Shown here: one piece after another, positions 27,110-36,246 of the stretch
How the letters are laid out: every line of letters begins with the position of its first letter
Position numbering within the stretch: the first letter of the stretch is position 1
From: Roseiarcus sp963761435
Lineage (GTDB): Bacteria; Pseudomonadota; Alphaproteobacteria; Rhizobiales; Beijerinckiaceae
Reading direction: 5' to 3'
NCBI GenBank assembly: GCA_963761435.1
Contig: CAVXHJ010000010.1
Coordinates: forward strand, 496,001-560,000
Length of the DNA: 64,000 nt
Notes under the pieces: model-generated
Database searches by the model: none
What the model was told of the DNA's origin: nothing
Seen by the model: only the letters and a program-made list of their open reading frames with translations
Made by a program: the position numbers and the translations under genes

Positions 27110-27321
27110 TAACGATGATCCTCCGTGGGACGAACAAGCTGTAGACGATATCTTAGGGGATTCGAAGGCGCCGCGCCCTGCCCCCGTGTCCGCGGCCCGG
27201 GCGGGGTCGCCCTGGTCCGCTGCTTGAAACGCCCGGCGCCTCGGGTCAATGTCGGACCGAGCGCAAGGCCGCGTTCTGGGGCGGCCCCACTGATCCCATA
27301 TTGAGACGAAACGAGGGCGAC

Positions 27322-27792
27322 ATGGCGAAGGAACTGGCCGAGGGCGATGCAGCCCCGGATATCGAGCTCGCGACCGACGGCGGCGGCCGGACGCGCCTCG
27401 CGGACCTCAAAGGCAAGCCGGCGGTGATCTACTTCTATCCCAAGGACGACACTTCGGGCTGCACGGCGGAAGCCATCGCCTTCAACGGCTTGCGGGCCAA
27501 ATTCGCCGCGGCCGGAACCGTCGTCATCGGCGTCTCGCCCGACAGCGCCGCGAGCCACGACAAGTTCAAACGCAAGCACGAGCTGAAAATTGCGCTCGCC
27601 GCCGACCCGGAGCGATCGGCGATCGGGGCTTATGGCGTCTGGAAGGAAAAGAGCATGTACGGGCGCAAATATTTCGGCGTCGAACGCTCGACCTTCCTCA
27701 TCGGCCGCGATGGGCGCATCGCCAAGGTTTGGCGCAAGGTGAAGGTCCCCGGCCACGCCGAGGAGGTTCTGGCGGCGGCGAAGGCGCTCTGA
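27322..27792 (+). CDS. bcp: BCP-type peroxiredoxin (apparently 1-Cys)
   Basis: A 156-residue thiol peroxidase. The peroxidatic cysteine lies in YFYPKDDTSGCTAEA (about residue 46), and the C-terminal WRKVKVPGHAEEVL is the family's usual end. The resolving cysteine normally five residues after the first (GCTxEAC) is isoleucine here (CTAEAI), so it would work as a 1-Cys enzyme or use an external thiol. ATG 27322 follows GAGGG. The tyrS - AsmA - bcp - M23 peptidase order is familiar in Hyphomicrobiales. Confidence 0.92.
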   Translation: MAKELAEGDAAPDIELATDGGGRTRLADLKGKPAVIYFYPKDDTSGCTAEAIAFNGLRAKFAAAGTVVIGVSPDSAASHDKFKRKHELKIALAADPERSAIGAYGVWKEKSMYGRKYFGVERSTFLIGRDGRIAKVWRKVKVPGHAEEVLAAAKAL

Positions 27793-27830
27793 TCGCCTGG
27801 CGCCCCCTGTCCCTCCCGGCGGCCAGGCGC

Positions 27831-27859
27831 AAAGAAAAAGGGCCGCCCGCAGGCGGCCC
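27831..27859 (-). terminator. Rho-independent terminator downstream of the PEP-CTERM gene
   Basis: A perfect 8-bp stem GGGCCGCC / GGCGGCCC with a CGCA loop. On the minus strand it is followed by TTTTTCTTT. Placed just after the stop of the minus-strand PEP-CTERM gene. Confidence 0.8.
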
Positions 27860-27879
27860 CGGATGCCGAAGCGGCAGCT

Positions 27880-28594
27880 TTATCCTACGATCGAAACGCT
27901 CTGCTTGCCCCTTCGCCAGCCCGCAAAGCCAAGGCTCATGAAGCCGAGCAGCATCATCGCCCAGGTCGCCGGCTCGGGAACGGTTGTCGAGAAAGCCTGA
28001 CCGGCGCCGAACGCGTCTCCGTTCGCGCCGGGGAACAAGCTGACGCTGTACGACTGAGGATGCGCCTCGGCAAAAGTGACGTCGCTGGCGATCAGGGAAT
28101 TGACCCCCGCCGAGCCGGCGACCGCCAATGTATGGCCATTCGTGTTGTATTCGAGCTCCCAAATCGCGCCCGCGAGGCCGGCGTAGATGTCGGCGCTTCC
28201 CGTGCCGTGCTCGTAATCCGAAACGCCGATGTTCACCAGGGTCTGGATTTCCCCCGCCACGAGCGGCGTTAGCGGAAATGCCGCCCGTGCCGGCCGGATT
28301 CGACGATAAGTCTGCGATAATCATCCCGGTAGTGTAAACGAGGTCCGGGCTCTGCGCCCCGATGCTGACGGTGTGGAACAGGTCGATGCAGAACACCGGG
28401 ATGATGGTCCCGCCTGTCGTCGTCAGAAGAATGATCCCCGTATCCGCGCCGGTGTCACTGACGAAGCCGGAGATATTCGTTGTGTCGCCGATGAATCCGA
28501 CATTGGTGATATCAAAGGTCGCGGCGCTCGCCGCGGAACCCGATAGCGCCGCCGCAAGGGCTGCGGCCGACAGAGCAGCGATACGCTTTTGCAT
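27880..28594 (-). pseudogene. PEP-CTERM sorting-domain protein with a +1 frame break
   Basis: The first frame gives signal peptide MQKRIAALSAAALAAALSGS and a start of mature domain (FDITNVGFIGDTTNISGFV...). The second frame gives VAGEIQTLVNIGVSDYEHG through to the C-terminal VPEPATWAMMLLGFMSLGFA and GWRRG, a complete PEP-CTERM anchor. The two join exactly if one base (a C) is removed in GCTCGTG near 28263, giving about 237 residues. PEP-CTERM proteins are exported and processed by an exosortase. The ATG has a GGGAGG site. Whether the break is real or a sequence error cannot be told here. Confidence 0.8.
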
Positions 28595-28951
28595 TCGAAC
28601 CTCCCTCTCGCGGAACATCCCGCTCCTCACGTAAAAAGCCGCTTTTCTTGATCGTCGGCGCCAACCCTCAACTTTCGTCAATTTCGTCCCGCCGATTGTT
28701 GCAATTCACTCCGTCGTATTTGGCGAATTCAGCCATATTAGACACACAGGTATAGTACCATTAACCAACGCATGTCAATCACTCTCAACGTGCGTGTAAA
28801 AGGATTGTTAAGGGACAGCTCGGACCGATTACTGACCGGCGCCATTGAACGATATTCCCTAGGGAAACCCTGGCTTTGCAAACCGTTAACCTTAATCAGG
28901 TCTGCTCCGCGCCAGAGAAGGCGCACGTTTGCTGGGCTGGAGCGCTGGTTC
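28595..28951. other. Divergent promoter region between PEP-CTERM and M23 peptidase genes
   Basis: A gene-free, comparatively AT-rich interval. It contains a perfect 12-bp palindrome TTCCCTAGGGAA at 28855-28866 and several GTTAA/TTAAC motifs (around 28757, 28807, 28884) upstream of the peptidase. No protein-coding content is recognisable; promoter elements are not assignable with confidence. Confidence 0.4.
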
Positions 28952-30328
28952 ATGTCGCTGCGAGAGGGCGCGTCGGCGCCGGGGCTGCCGACGACGCATT
29001 ATTTTCTCTCACTGTCCCGCGGCGACGCCATCCGGACTTGCATGGTGCGGCCCGCGGCATTGTGGGCGATTGCGGCGCTCGCCGCCCTGCTGTTCGTCTG
29101 GAGCGCCGCTGCGAGCGCCTATCTGGCGTTTCATGGCGACTTGATGGGGGCGATGCTGGCCCGACAGGCGGATGTGGAAAGGGCTTACGAGCGTCGCCTG
29201 GTCGAAGCCCGCGCCAAGCTCGCCGAGGTCGCCAACCGGCGGGCGCTCGATCAGAACGCGTTCGCGGGCAAGCTGCGCGAGCTCATGTCCCGGCAGGCCC
29301 GGCTCGAACAACGCGGCAAGATCGTCGCCGCGCTGGCCGACGAGACCAAAACTCGCGATCCGTCTGAGCTTGAGCGCGGGCGAGCGCCGACAGTCCCGCC
29401 CGCCGGCGACGCGCTGAGCGCGATCAAGGCTCTCGGCCCCCCGACGCCGGCCAGCGCGGACGCCGGCGCGGCGCGCGCCTACGCGCCCCTCCCCGAGCTC
29501 GGCGTCGAGCCTCGGGCGGCCAAGCCTCATCCGCTCGACGAGCCAGGCGGAACCTCGAGCCTGTTGACCGGACCCGCGCCGTCAAGCCCGACCGCGCTCG
29601 CGGACGACCTCGACGCGGCAGCGCGCCTTGCCCTCATCAACCGTTCGTTCGAGCAAATGGACAACGGCCAGATGAAGGCGCTTGCCGCCATCGATCAGTC
29701 GGCGGCGCGATCGGCCTCGCGCGACGCCGCGATCGTCGCCCGGACCGGGCTCGATCCGGCGAAGCTTGCGCCGCCGCGTGGCGAAAGTGGAGTCGGCGGC
29801 CCCTTCATCCCGGCGGACGCCGGCACGGACGGGTCGGCCTTCAACCGGTCGGTCGCGCGCGCCGCGCGCGACCTCGCCATGGCCGAGCGGCTAAAGGCGC
29901 TGATGCCGTTCATGCCCGTGCGCATGCCGCTTCTCGGCGACGCAAGCGTCAGTTCCCCGTTCGGCTATCGCGCCGACCCTTTCCTCGGCCGTCTCGCGCT
30001 CCATCCCGGCGTCGATCTCATCGAGGCTTACGGGGACGAAATTCACGCCGCCGGCGCCGGACGGGTCGTCCACGCCGGGCCGATGGGCGGGTATGGAATC
30101 ATGGTCGAGATCGATCATGGCAATGGCCTGACCACCCGATACGCGCATATGTCGCAAGCGCTGGTCGCAGAAGGCCAGGATGTGGCTCAGGGCGCGGTCC
30201 TGGGCAGGATCGGCTCGAGCGGCCGGTCGACCGGGCCGCATCTGCACTATGAAGTGCGGGTCGACGGCGAGCCGGTCGATCCCGAACGCTACCTGCGCGC
30301 CGGCGCCGAGCTGACGGCGGCCGAATAG
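28952..30328 (+). CDS. M23 family metallopeptidase (murein endopeptidase)
   Basis: A 458-residue protein: one transmembrane helix at about residues 33-58, a coiled-coil region (QADVERAYERRLVEARAKLAE), a Pro/Ala-rich middle, then a LytM/M23 domain from about residue 330. Zinc ligands are seen in LHPGVDL (H-x3-D) and GPHLHYEV (HxH), with SSPFGYR and GGYGIMVEIDHGNG typical of the fold. It probably cleaves peptidoglycan cross-links or activates amidases in the periplasm. ATG 28952 is chosen; the frame is open upstream. Confidence 0.9.
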   Translation: MSLREGASAPGLPTTHYFLSLSRGDAIRTCMVRPAALWAIAALAALLFVWSAAASAYLAFHGDLMGAMLARQADVERAYERRLVEARAKLAEVANRRALDQNAFAGKLRELMSRQARLEQRGKIVAALADETKTRDPSELERGRAPTVPPAGDALSAIKALGPPTPASADAGAARAYAPLPELGVEPRAAKPHPLDEPGGTSSLLTGPAPSSPTALADDLDAAARLALINRSFEQMDNGQMKALAAIDQSAARSASRDAAIVARTGLDPAKLAPPRGESGVGGPFIPADAGTDGSAFNRSVARAARDLAMAERLKALMPFMPVRMPLLGDASVSSPFGYRADPFLGRLALHPGVDLIEAYGDEIHAAGAGRVVHAGPMGGYGIMVEIDHGNGLTTRYAHMSQALVAEGQDVAQGAVLGRIGSSGRSTGPHLHYEVRVDGEPVDPERYLRAGAELTAAE

Positions 30329-30377
30329 AGCCTTCGCGCGGTTCCGCTTTCCCGGGGAGGCCGGTAAACAGGACGGC

Positions 30378-31607
30378 ATGGACGTCCTCGTGTTCCGGGC
30401 GCTCGCCCTTCTGGGACTGGCGATTCTGGTCGCGCTCGCGGCGCGGCGCCTGCGCCTGCCCTATACGGTGGGCCTCGCGCTGGCCGGCGCCGCGCTTGCC
30501 CTGACCCGCAGCCAGGCGGGTCTCGCGCTGACTCACGATCTGATCTTCGACGTGGTGCTGCCCCCGCTCCTGTTCGAGGCGGCGCTGAACCTGCGCTGGA
30601 GCGATCTCAAGCGCGACTTCGTTCCGGTGGTCGCGCTGTCGACCGTTGGCGTTGTGCTCTGCGCGCTCGTCGTCGCGAGCGGGCTCACCGTGTGGCTCGG
30701 GTGGCCGCTCGAATCCGCGCTTGTCTTCGGGGCGCTGATCGGCGCGACCGACCCGATCGCGGTCATCGCGCTGCTCAGGGAATCGGGCGTGACCGGACGC
30801 CTCCGCCTCATCATCGAAGCCGAGAGCCTGTTCAACGACGGCGCGGCGGCGGTCCTGTTCACGCTCATTCTCGTCTGGGCCGCGCATGACCCGTCGACGG
30901 CGCAGAGCCCGATTTCGGCGCTCACCGCGTTCCTCGTCATCGCCGGCGGCGGGCTCGCCGCTGGATTTGGCGTCGGATTGATAGCGGTCATGATTGCCGG
31001 CGCGACCGACGATCATCTGGTCGAGACGGCGCTGACCGTGGTCGCTGCGTTCGGCTCGTTCCTGATCGCCGAGCATTTCGGCGCGTCGGGGGTGCTTGCG
31101 ACCGTCGCCGCCGGCATGACGATGGGCAATATCGGCGTGTTGGGACCAAGGGAGCGATTTGGCCTCTCGCTCACCACGCAGGGACGCGCGTTCGTGCTCG
31201 AGTTCTGGGAATTCGCCGCCTTCCTCGCCAATTCGCTGGTGTTTCTCTTGATCGGCTCGGCGATGGCGACAATCGATTTCGCGCGGGAAGGCGCATTCGC
31301 GCTGGCGCTGATCCTTGCGCTCGCGCTCGCAGGACGCGCGGTCGCGGTCTATCCGGTCTGCCTTGCATTCGCGCGGTCGCGCTGGGCGATCCCGCTGAAC
31401 GAGCAGCACCTCATGTGGTGGGGCGGCTTGCGCGGGGCGCTGGCGTTGGCGCTCGCGCTCGCCCTGCCCTACGACCTGCCGCGGCGCGACGACATCCTCA
31501 TCTCCGCTTTCGCCGTGGTCGCCTTCTCGGTCATCGTCCAGGGACTGACGGCGCCGGTTGCGCTGAAGGCGCTCGGCGTGACGCGAAGGCCCAAGCCCCG
31601 CGCGTAG
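30378..31607 (+). CDS. CPA1-type Na+/H+ antiporter
   Basis: A 409-residue protein with about 11-12 transmembrane helices. Family landmarks are LPYTVGLALAG, LPPLLFEAALNL, the core TDPIAVIALLRESG and ESLFNDGAAAVLF (the ND pair of CPA1 exchangers), and WGGLRGALALALAL near the end. It lacks the long cytoplasmic C-terminal tail found in many NhaP homologues. It lies 49 bp after the M23 peptidase, in the same direction. Confidence 0.9.
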   Translation: MDVLVFRALALLGLAILVALAARRLRLPYTVGLALAGAALALTRSQAGLALTHDLIFDVVLPPLLFEAALNLRWSDLKRDFVPVVALSTVGVVLCALVVASGLTVWLGWPLESALVFGALIGATDPIAVIALLRESGVTGRLRLIIEAESLFNDGAAAVLFTLILVWAAHDPSTAQSPISALTAFLVIAGGGLAAGFGVGLIAVMIAGATDDHLVETALTVVAAFGSFLIAEHFGASGVLATVAAGMTMGNIGVLGPRERFGLSLTTQGRAFVLEFWEFAAFLANSLVFLLIGSAMATIDFAREGAFALALILALALAGRAVAVYPVCLAFARSRWAIPLNEQHLMWWGGLRGALALALALALPYDLPRRDDILISAFAVVAFSVIVQGLTAPVALKALGVTRRPKPRA

Positions 31608-31628
31608 GAGACCGAGCCCCAAAACGAC

Positions 31629-31653
31629 GAAGGCCGCCGAGACGGCGGCCTTC
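31629..31653 (-). terminator. Strong hairpin between convergent genes
   Basis: A perfect 10-bp stem GAAGGCCGCC / GGCGGCCTTC with a 5-nt loop between the antiporter stop and the stop of the minus-strand PEP-CTERM gene. Downstream on the minus strand lies GTCGTTTTG, a weak U-tract, so it may serve both genes. Confidence 0.65.
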
Positions 31654-31678
31654 GCTCAGAAGGAATCATCGAGGACGA

Positions 31679-32635
31679 TCAGAACGCCGCGATCGCCTGC
31701 TTCCGCGACCGGCGGAACCCGACGAAGCCGAGGCCGGCGAAGCCGGCGAGCATCATCGCCCAGGTCGACGGCTCGGGAACCCCTGTCGGCGGCAGGGCGC
31801 CGCTGAAGAGATTGTCGTTGTGCAGCTCTCCGCCGCCGGAGAAGCTCGCGGCGAACAGCGAGCCCGAGATGTTGCCTCCGCCGGTGATCGTCACGTCGGC
31901 GAATGGCGCGAGGATCGACGCGCCCGACCAGGTCCCGACGTCGACGGTCGTCGCGCTATAGAAGTTGAACAGCGCGTCCGGTTGGAGCGTGTTGAGATGC
32001 GAGCTGCTTGGCTGGCTGAAATTCCCGCTGACGTCGATGATGAAGGACGTCACCCCGGTCCCTTCAAAGTCGATGTCCCTGTTCTGCAGGTCGGTCTGCA
32101 ACTGCAAACCTGAGATTTTGAACACGACAATGCCGGTGTTAGCGCCGGCGTTGAAGGTCAGCGTATTGCCGGTGAGGTCGACCGAGGTCCCCGGCGTTGG
32201 GTTGTTGCCCTCGTTTTCAAGCTGGGTCGACAGAGCCTGGAGCGGAGCCGTGAAGTCCGTGACCGGCGGCAGCGTTGTGTTTTGACCGCCGCCGCCGTTG
32301 AAATTCACAGTCGGGGGGTTGATTGAACCGGTGTAGAAAAGAGTTCCGCCAGCGTTGATGTTCAGGGGATTCGAGTTCGTGAGGTTTCCGTACACATAGA
32401 GGACCGGCGATGTCGGTATATTGGATCCGCCACTAAAGAAGCTCGCACCATTGAGGTCGCCGCCGACGACTGAATTGCCCACGATGTCGGACTGGGTCGA
32501 CACGTCGCCCGTTGTAACCAGATTGAACGTCGACAGGATCTCCTGAGCCGTCTCGGCGTCCGCCGATCCCGTCGAAGCCCAACCAAGCGCGAGGATCGAC
32601 GCAAGCCCCCATCCAAAAGCAGATCTCTTGACCAT
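31679..32635 (-). CDS. Choice-of-anchor A family protein with PEP-CTERM anchor
   Basis: A 318-residue secreted protein: signal peptide to about residue 27 (GLASILALGWASTGSADA). The domain has VVGGDLNG, LYVYGNLTN, TGIVVFKISG, SFIIDVSGN and ASILAPFADVTITGGGNISGSLFA, as in choice-of-anchor A (collagen-binding-like) surface proteins. It ends with PEP-CTERM VPEPSTWAMMLAGFAGLGFV then GFRRSRK. It is intact, unlike the other PEP-CTERM gene nearby. ATG 32635 lies close behind GGGG. No exosortase is in the window, so anchoring machinery must be elsewhere. Confidence 0.85.
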   Translation of the reverse strand: MVKRSAFGWGLASILALGWASTGSADAETAQEILSTFNLVTTGDVSTQSDIVGNSVVGGDLNGASFFSGGSNIPTSPVLYVYGNLTNSNPLNINAGGTLFYTGSINPPTVNFNGGGGQNTTLPPVTDFTAPLQALSTQLENEGNNPTPGTSVDLTGNTLTFNAGANTGIVVFKISGLQLQTDLQNRDIDFEGTGVTSFIIDVSGNFSQPSSSHLNTLQPDALFNFYSATTVDVGTWSGASILAPFADVTITGGGNISGSLFAASFSGGGELHNDNLFSGALPPTGVPEPSTWAMMLAGFAGLGFVGFRRSRKQAIAAF

Positions 32636-32955
32636 TACCCCTTGTCCTTTTTCTTTCGTATGAGCTGAAGGCCGCGGCCTTCCCGCCCGCGCCAAAACCC
32701 CAAGTCCCCCGCGCACTCGACGGGTTTCTCAACGCTCATTGTTTGTAGTTCCGCGCGTCACTTAAAGCCGGCCCCCGCGGCTATTGTCAACTCACTTTTG
32801 GCAATCTGCCGCGTGTAGACCTTCGGCCGAGCCGCCGCCTTGATCGAATTTCCTGCAATCAGAACTCAAATGCGCACTATTGTTAAAAAGAGAATAGCGC
32901 CTCGGCGATAAGGCGCCAGTCGATCCTCTCGCGGCGCCGCCACGGGCTCGGAGCC
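32636..32955. other. Intergenic region between the PEP-CTERM gene and the phosphofructokinase gene
   Basis: It contains the presumed promoter of the PEP-CTERM gene on the right of its start and the phosphofructokinase terminator at 32884-32916. No open frame here resembles a protein. Confidence 0.4.
32884..32916 (-). terminator. Putative terminator of the phosphofructokinase gene
   Basis: On the minus strand a 6-bp stem GCGCCT / AGGCGC with an 8-nt loop is followed by TATTCTCTTTTT, about 40 bp after the stop codon. Confidence 0.6.
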
Positions 32956-34182
32956 TCAGGTCGCATCTCCCGACAGCGCCTTCGCCTTCTCGACCTTCGC
33001 CGCGCGCAGCCGCGCGACCTCGATCGTATCCGCGCCAAGCAGCGGGCGAAGATAGTCGGCGAAGGCCGGGGTGACGTCGTTGCCGGCGGCGTTGATGAAA
33101 TGATCCTCCATCACCCGCGTCTTGCCGGCGACCGTCTCGAGCGGGATCAGTGGATAGTCGACCGCATAATCGGCGACGCGCCTGATCGCGACCGAGCCGT
33201 CGCCCGCGCCGCGAAGCGCATATTGCACCGCCTTCTCGCCGACCTCGCGCGCCTCGCGCTGATCGACCTTGCTGACGCAGCCGACGAAAGAGCGCTGCAG
33301 ATAGCCGAACGTGTCGCCGCGCACTCTCTTGATGCCGAGCTTCGCTTTCACTTCCTCGCAGAGGAGATCGGCGAGCGCGCCGGTGCCGGAGAGCTGGACG
33401 TTGCCGTGCGCGTCCTTCTCCGATTTCCCCATGAGCTTGGTGATGATGGCTTCGCCGCTCTCATCGTGGACGCCCTCGGAGACGGCGACGATGCAGCGCC
33501 CGTGCCGCTCGAAGGTCTGCTTCACGTCGGCGAGGAACTTGTCGACGACGAAGGCGCGCTCGGGGACATAGATGAGATGGGGTCCGTCGTCGGGATATTT
33601 GCGCGCCAGCGCCGATGCCGCGGTAAGAAATCCGGCGTGCCTGCCCATCACCACCGCGCAATAAACGCCTTTGAGCGCAAGATTGTCGAGATTGGCGCCG
33701 GCGAAAGCCTGGGTGACGAAGCGCGCCGCCGACGGATAGCCCGGCGTGTGGTCGAAGCCGACGAGATCGTTGTCGATGGTCTTGGGGATATGGATCGCAC
33801 GGAGCCCATGACCGGAAGCCTTCGCTTCCTCCGCTACGATGCGCACGGTGTCCGACGAATCGTTGCCGCCGATGTAAAAGAACGTGTCGATCGCATGCGC
33901 TTTCAGAACCTTGAAGATGTCCTGGCAATATTTGCGGTCGGGCTTGTCGCGGGTCGAGCCGAGCGCCGCGGCGGGGGTCGCGGCCACCGCCTCGAGATTG
34001 GCGACCGTCTCCTGGCCGAGGTCGACGAGGTCGTCGTTGACGATGCCGCGCACGCCCTGGAGCGCGCCATAGACATGCGTGACGTCAGGAAATCGCCGCG
34101 CCTCCAGCGCCACGCCGGCGAGCGACTGGTTGATGACCGCGGTCGGGCCGCCTCCCTGAGCGACCAGGATCCTGTGCGACAT
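32956..34182 (-). CDS. 6-phosphofructokinase, probably pyrophosphate-dependent
   Basis: A 408-residue PfkA-fold enzyme. The N-terminal VAQGGGPTAVINQSLAG, the phosphoryl-donor loop FYIGGNDSSDT, and PKTIDNDLVGFDHTPGY are visible. The PKTIDND lysine is typical of PPi-type enzymes (ATP enzymes have GTIDND), while the usual GGDD/GGDG is GGND here. Methylotrophs commonly use PPi-PFK in sugar-phosphate interconversion, consistent with the rest of the window. ATG 34182 with GGGAGG. Donor specificity is inferred, not shown. Confidence 0.85.
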   Translation of the reverse strand: MSHRILVAQGGGPTAVINQSLAGVALEARRFPDVTHVYGALQGVRGIVNDDLVDLGQETVANLEAVAATPAAALGSTRDKPDRKYCQDIFKVLKAHAIDTFFYIGGNDSSDTVRIVAEEAKASGHGLRAIHIPKTIDNDLVGFDHTPGYPSAARFVTQAFAGANLDNLALKGVYCAVVMGRHAGFLTAASALARKYPDDGPHLIYVPERAFVVDKFLADVKQTFERHGRCIVAVSEGVHDESGEAIITKLMGKSEKDAHGNVQLSGTGALADLLCEEVKAKLGIKRVRGDTFGYLQRSFVGCVSKVDQREAREVGEKAVQYALRGAGDGSVAIRRVADYAVDYPLIPLETVAGKTRVMEDHFINAAGNDVTPAFADYLRPLLGADTIEVARLRAAKVEKAKALSGDAT

Positions 34183-34370
34183 ATGACGCCTCCCTTTCGC
34201 GAGCTCCGGGCCCGCCAACTCCTTCGCCCGGGCGAAGGCTTTAGGCGCCGCTCGCGTCACGCGCAAGCCTTGCCAAGAACGGCCCGCAAGCGCAGAATTC
34301 CGCCTTCTTGACGGCTCGAAAAGGTGGTCGGCGTCGCGTTTTTGGAGATGCTCAAGCCGGAACAGGTGCC

Positions 34371-36147
34371 ATGAAGCACAATTCGTTCCTTCGCGTCGCC
34401 AATTCGGGCGACCTCGTCGGCCATGGCCCCTTCGCCTTGTCGGCGGGCGGCGTCGACGTGGCGCTCGTGCGGACGGGAGCCGGCTGGCGCGCGTTCCAGG
34501 GCCGCTGCCCGCATCAGGGCGCGCTGCTCGGCGAAGGCGAGATCGAAGGCGAGAGGCTGGTCTGCCGCAACCATCGCTGGCGATTCTCCCTCGAACTCCG
34601 GCCGGCGCGACGGCGGGCCGGAATGTCTTGCGTCCTGTCCAGTCATCGAGCGCGACGGCGCCGTTTTCGTCGATGTTTCGGCGCTGAAGGACGGCGGCCC
34701 GAAGACCGCGGCGACACGCTCGCTCGAAGACCTTCCTGGGCCGCGAGCGCTGCCGCTCGTCGGCAACCTGCACCAGGTCGACGCTACGAAAGTGCATCTC
34801 GTTCTGGAAGATTGGTCGCGACGCTACGGCTCCATGTACAAGCTTCGACTGGGCCAGAGACGGGTGGTCGCGATCAGCGCCCCGGCCTTGATCGACGAAC
34901 TCCTGCGGGCGCGGCCGGAAGTTTTCCGTCGCAGCGCCAATATGGACGCCATCATTTCAGAGATTGGGATCAAGGGCGTGTTCAACGCCGAGGGCGACGC
35001 CTGGCGCCCGCAGCGAAAACTCGCCGTCGCCGCATTGGCGCAGCGCAACCTTCGCCATCTCTACCCGAGCATCAGAACCGTGGCGAGCCGGCTCAAGACC
35101 CGCTGGGAGCGGTTCGCGGCTTCCGGCGAGTCTCTCGATATCGTCGAGGAGCTCAAGCGGTTCACCGTCGACGTCACCATGCTCATCGCGTTCGGCTATG
35201 ACGTCAACACTGTCGAGCAGGACGGCGACATCATTCAGAATGAGCTGGAAATCATTTTTCCAGCGGTCAACCGCCGCCTCTTTGCGCTTCTTCCGATCTG
35301 GCGGGTTGTCCGCTCGCCGTCCGACCGGCGGTTGGACCGCGCGTTGAAGCGGGTCCGCGACTGGCTGGGCAACCTCGTGGACAGCGCCCGCTCAGCCCTC
35401 AAGGCCGATCCCGAGCGCGCGCACAAGCCGTCGAATTTTCTCGAGGCCATGCTGGTCGCGGTCGACGATGAAGGCAAGCCCTTCGCCAACGATGTGATCA
35501 TGTCCAATCTCATGACGATGCTGCTCGCCGGCGAGGACACGACCGCCTATACCCTGGCTTGGGCGATCCACCAGCTCTGCGACAGTCCCGAGTGGGCGGC
35601 GGAAATCCGGCGCGAGGCGGACGAGGTGGCGCGCTCCGCCGACGTTGCCGAAGACATCGACGCCGCGAACCGGCTCGTCCACGCGGCTGCGGTCGCCAAC
35701 GAGACGATGCGCTTGCGGCCGGTGGCTCCGATCGGATTGTTCGATGCGAATTGCGATACGGCGCTTGGCGATTTTTTCATTCCCAAGGGGACTACGGTTG
35801 CAATCCTTCCGCGGATCGGCGCAACCGATCAGGCGCACTTCCTTGAGCCGCTGGCCTTCCGGCCGCAGCGATGGATCGACAATCACGGCCACCCGCACGA
35901 CCCCTCGGTCCAGATGCCGTTCGGATCGGGTCCGCGCATGTGCCCGGGGCGTTCGCTCGCCCTCCTCGAAATGAAAACCTTCCTGTCCATGACCTACAGG
36001 AGCTTCGATGTGGAGCGGGCGGGCCGCGCCGAGGATGTGACGGAGCTCTTTGGCTTCACCATGTCGCCAGCGGGGCTGAAGGTCCGGTTGCGCGCCCGAT
36101 CGGCGGACCTGGTCTCTCCGCGCCCCGAAACCGCGCCCGCGCACTGA
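34371..36147 (+). pseudogene. Rieske [2Fe-2S] - cytochrome P450 fusion with a +1 frame break
   Basis: The ATG at 34371 opens a Rieske domain with cluster ligands C46-x-H48 (CPHQG) and C65-x2-H68 (CRNHRW). Reading then breaks near 34598 and continues one base over as SGRRDGGPECLASCPVIERD, the natural end of a Rieske domain. A linker (SALKDGGPKTAATRSLEDLPGP) leads into a full P450: I-helix AGEDTT (about residue 386), ExxR in NETMRLRP, FRPQRW, and heme motif FGSGPRMCPGR with Cys524. Removing one C in GAACTCCGG gives a single protein of about 591 residues. The Rieske domain could deliver electrons to the heme, making a partly self-sufficient monooxygenase. The substrate is unknown. Confidence 0.8.
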
Positions 36148-36246
36148 GGCCCCGGGCCTCGCTTTCGCGCGCCTGCCCGATGATTTCCTCATGGACGAAT
36201 GCGCCCGGCGCCTCTATCCCGAATGCGCCATCGAGAAACGAAGCGC

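Noticed and set aside
27795..27830. GCCTGG...CCAGGC inverted repeat just after bcp as a plus-strand terminator
   Set aside because: Followed on the plus strand by A-rich rather than T-rich sequence; the nearby minus-strand terminator explains the A-run better.
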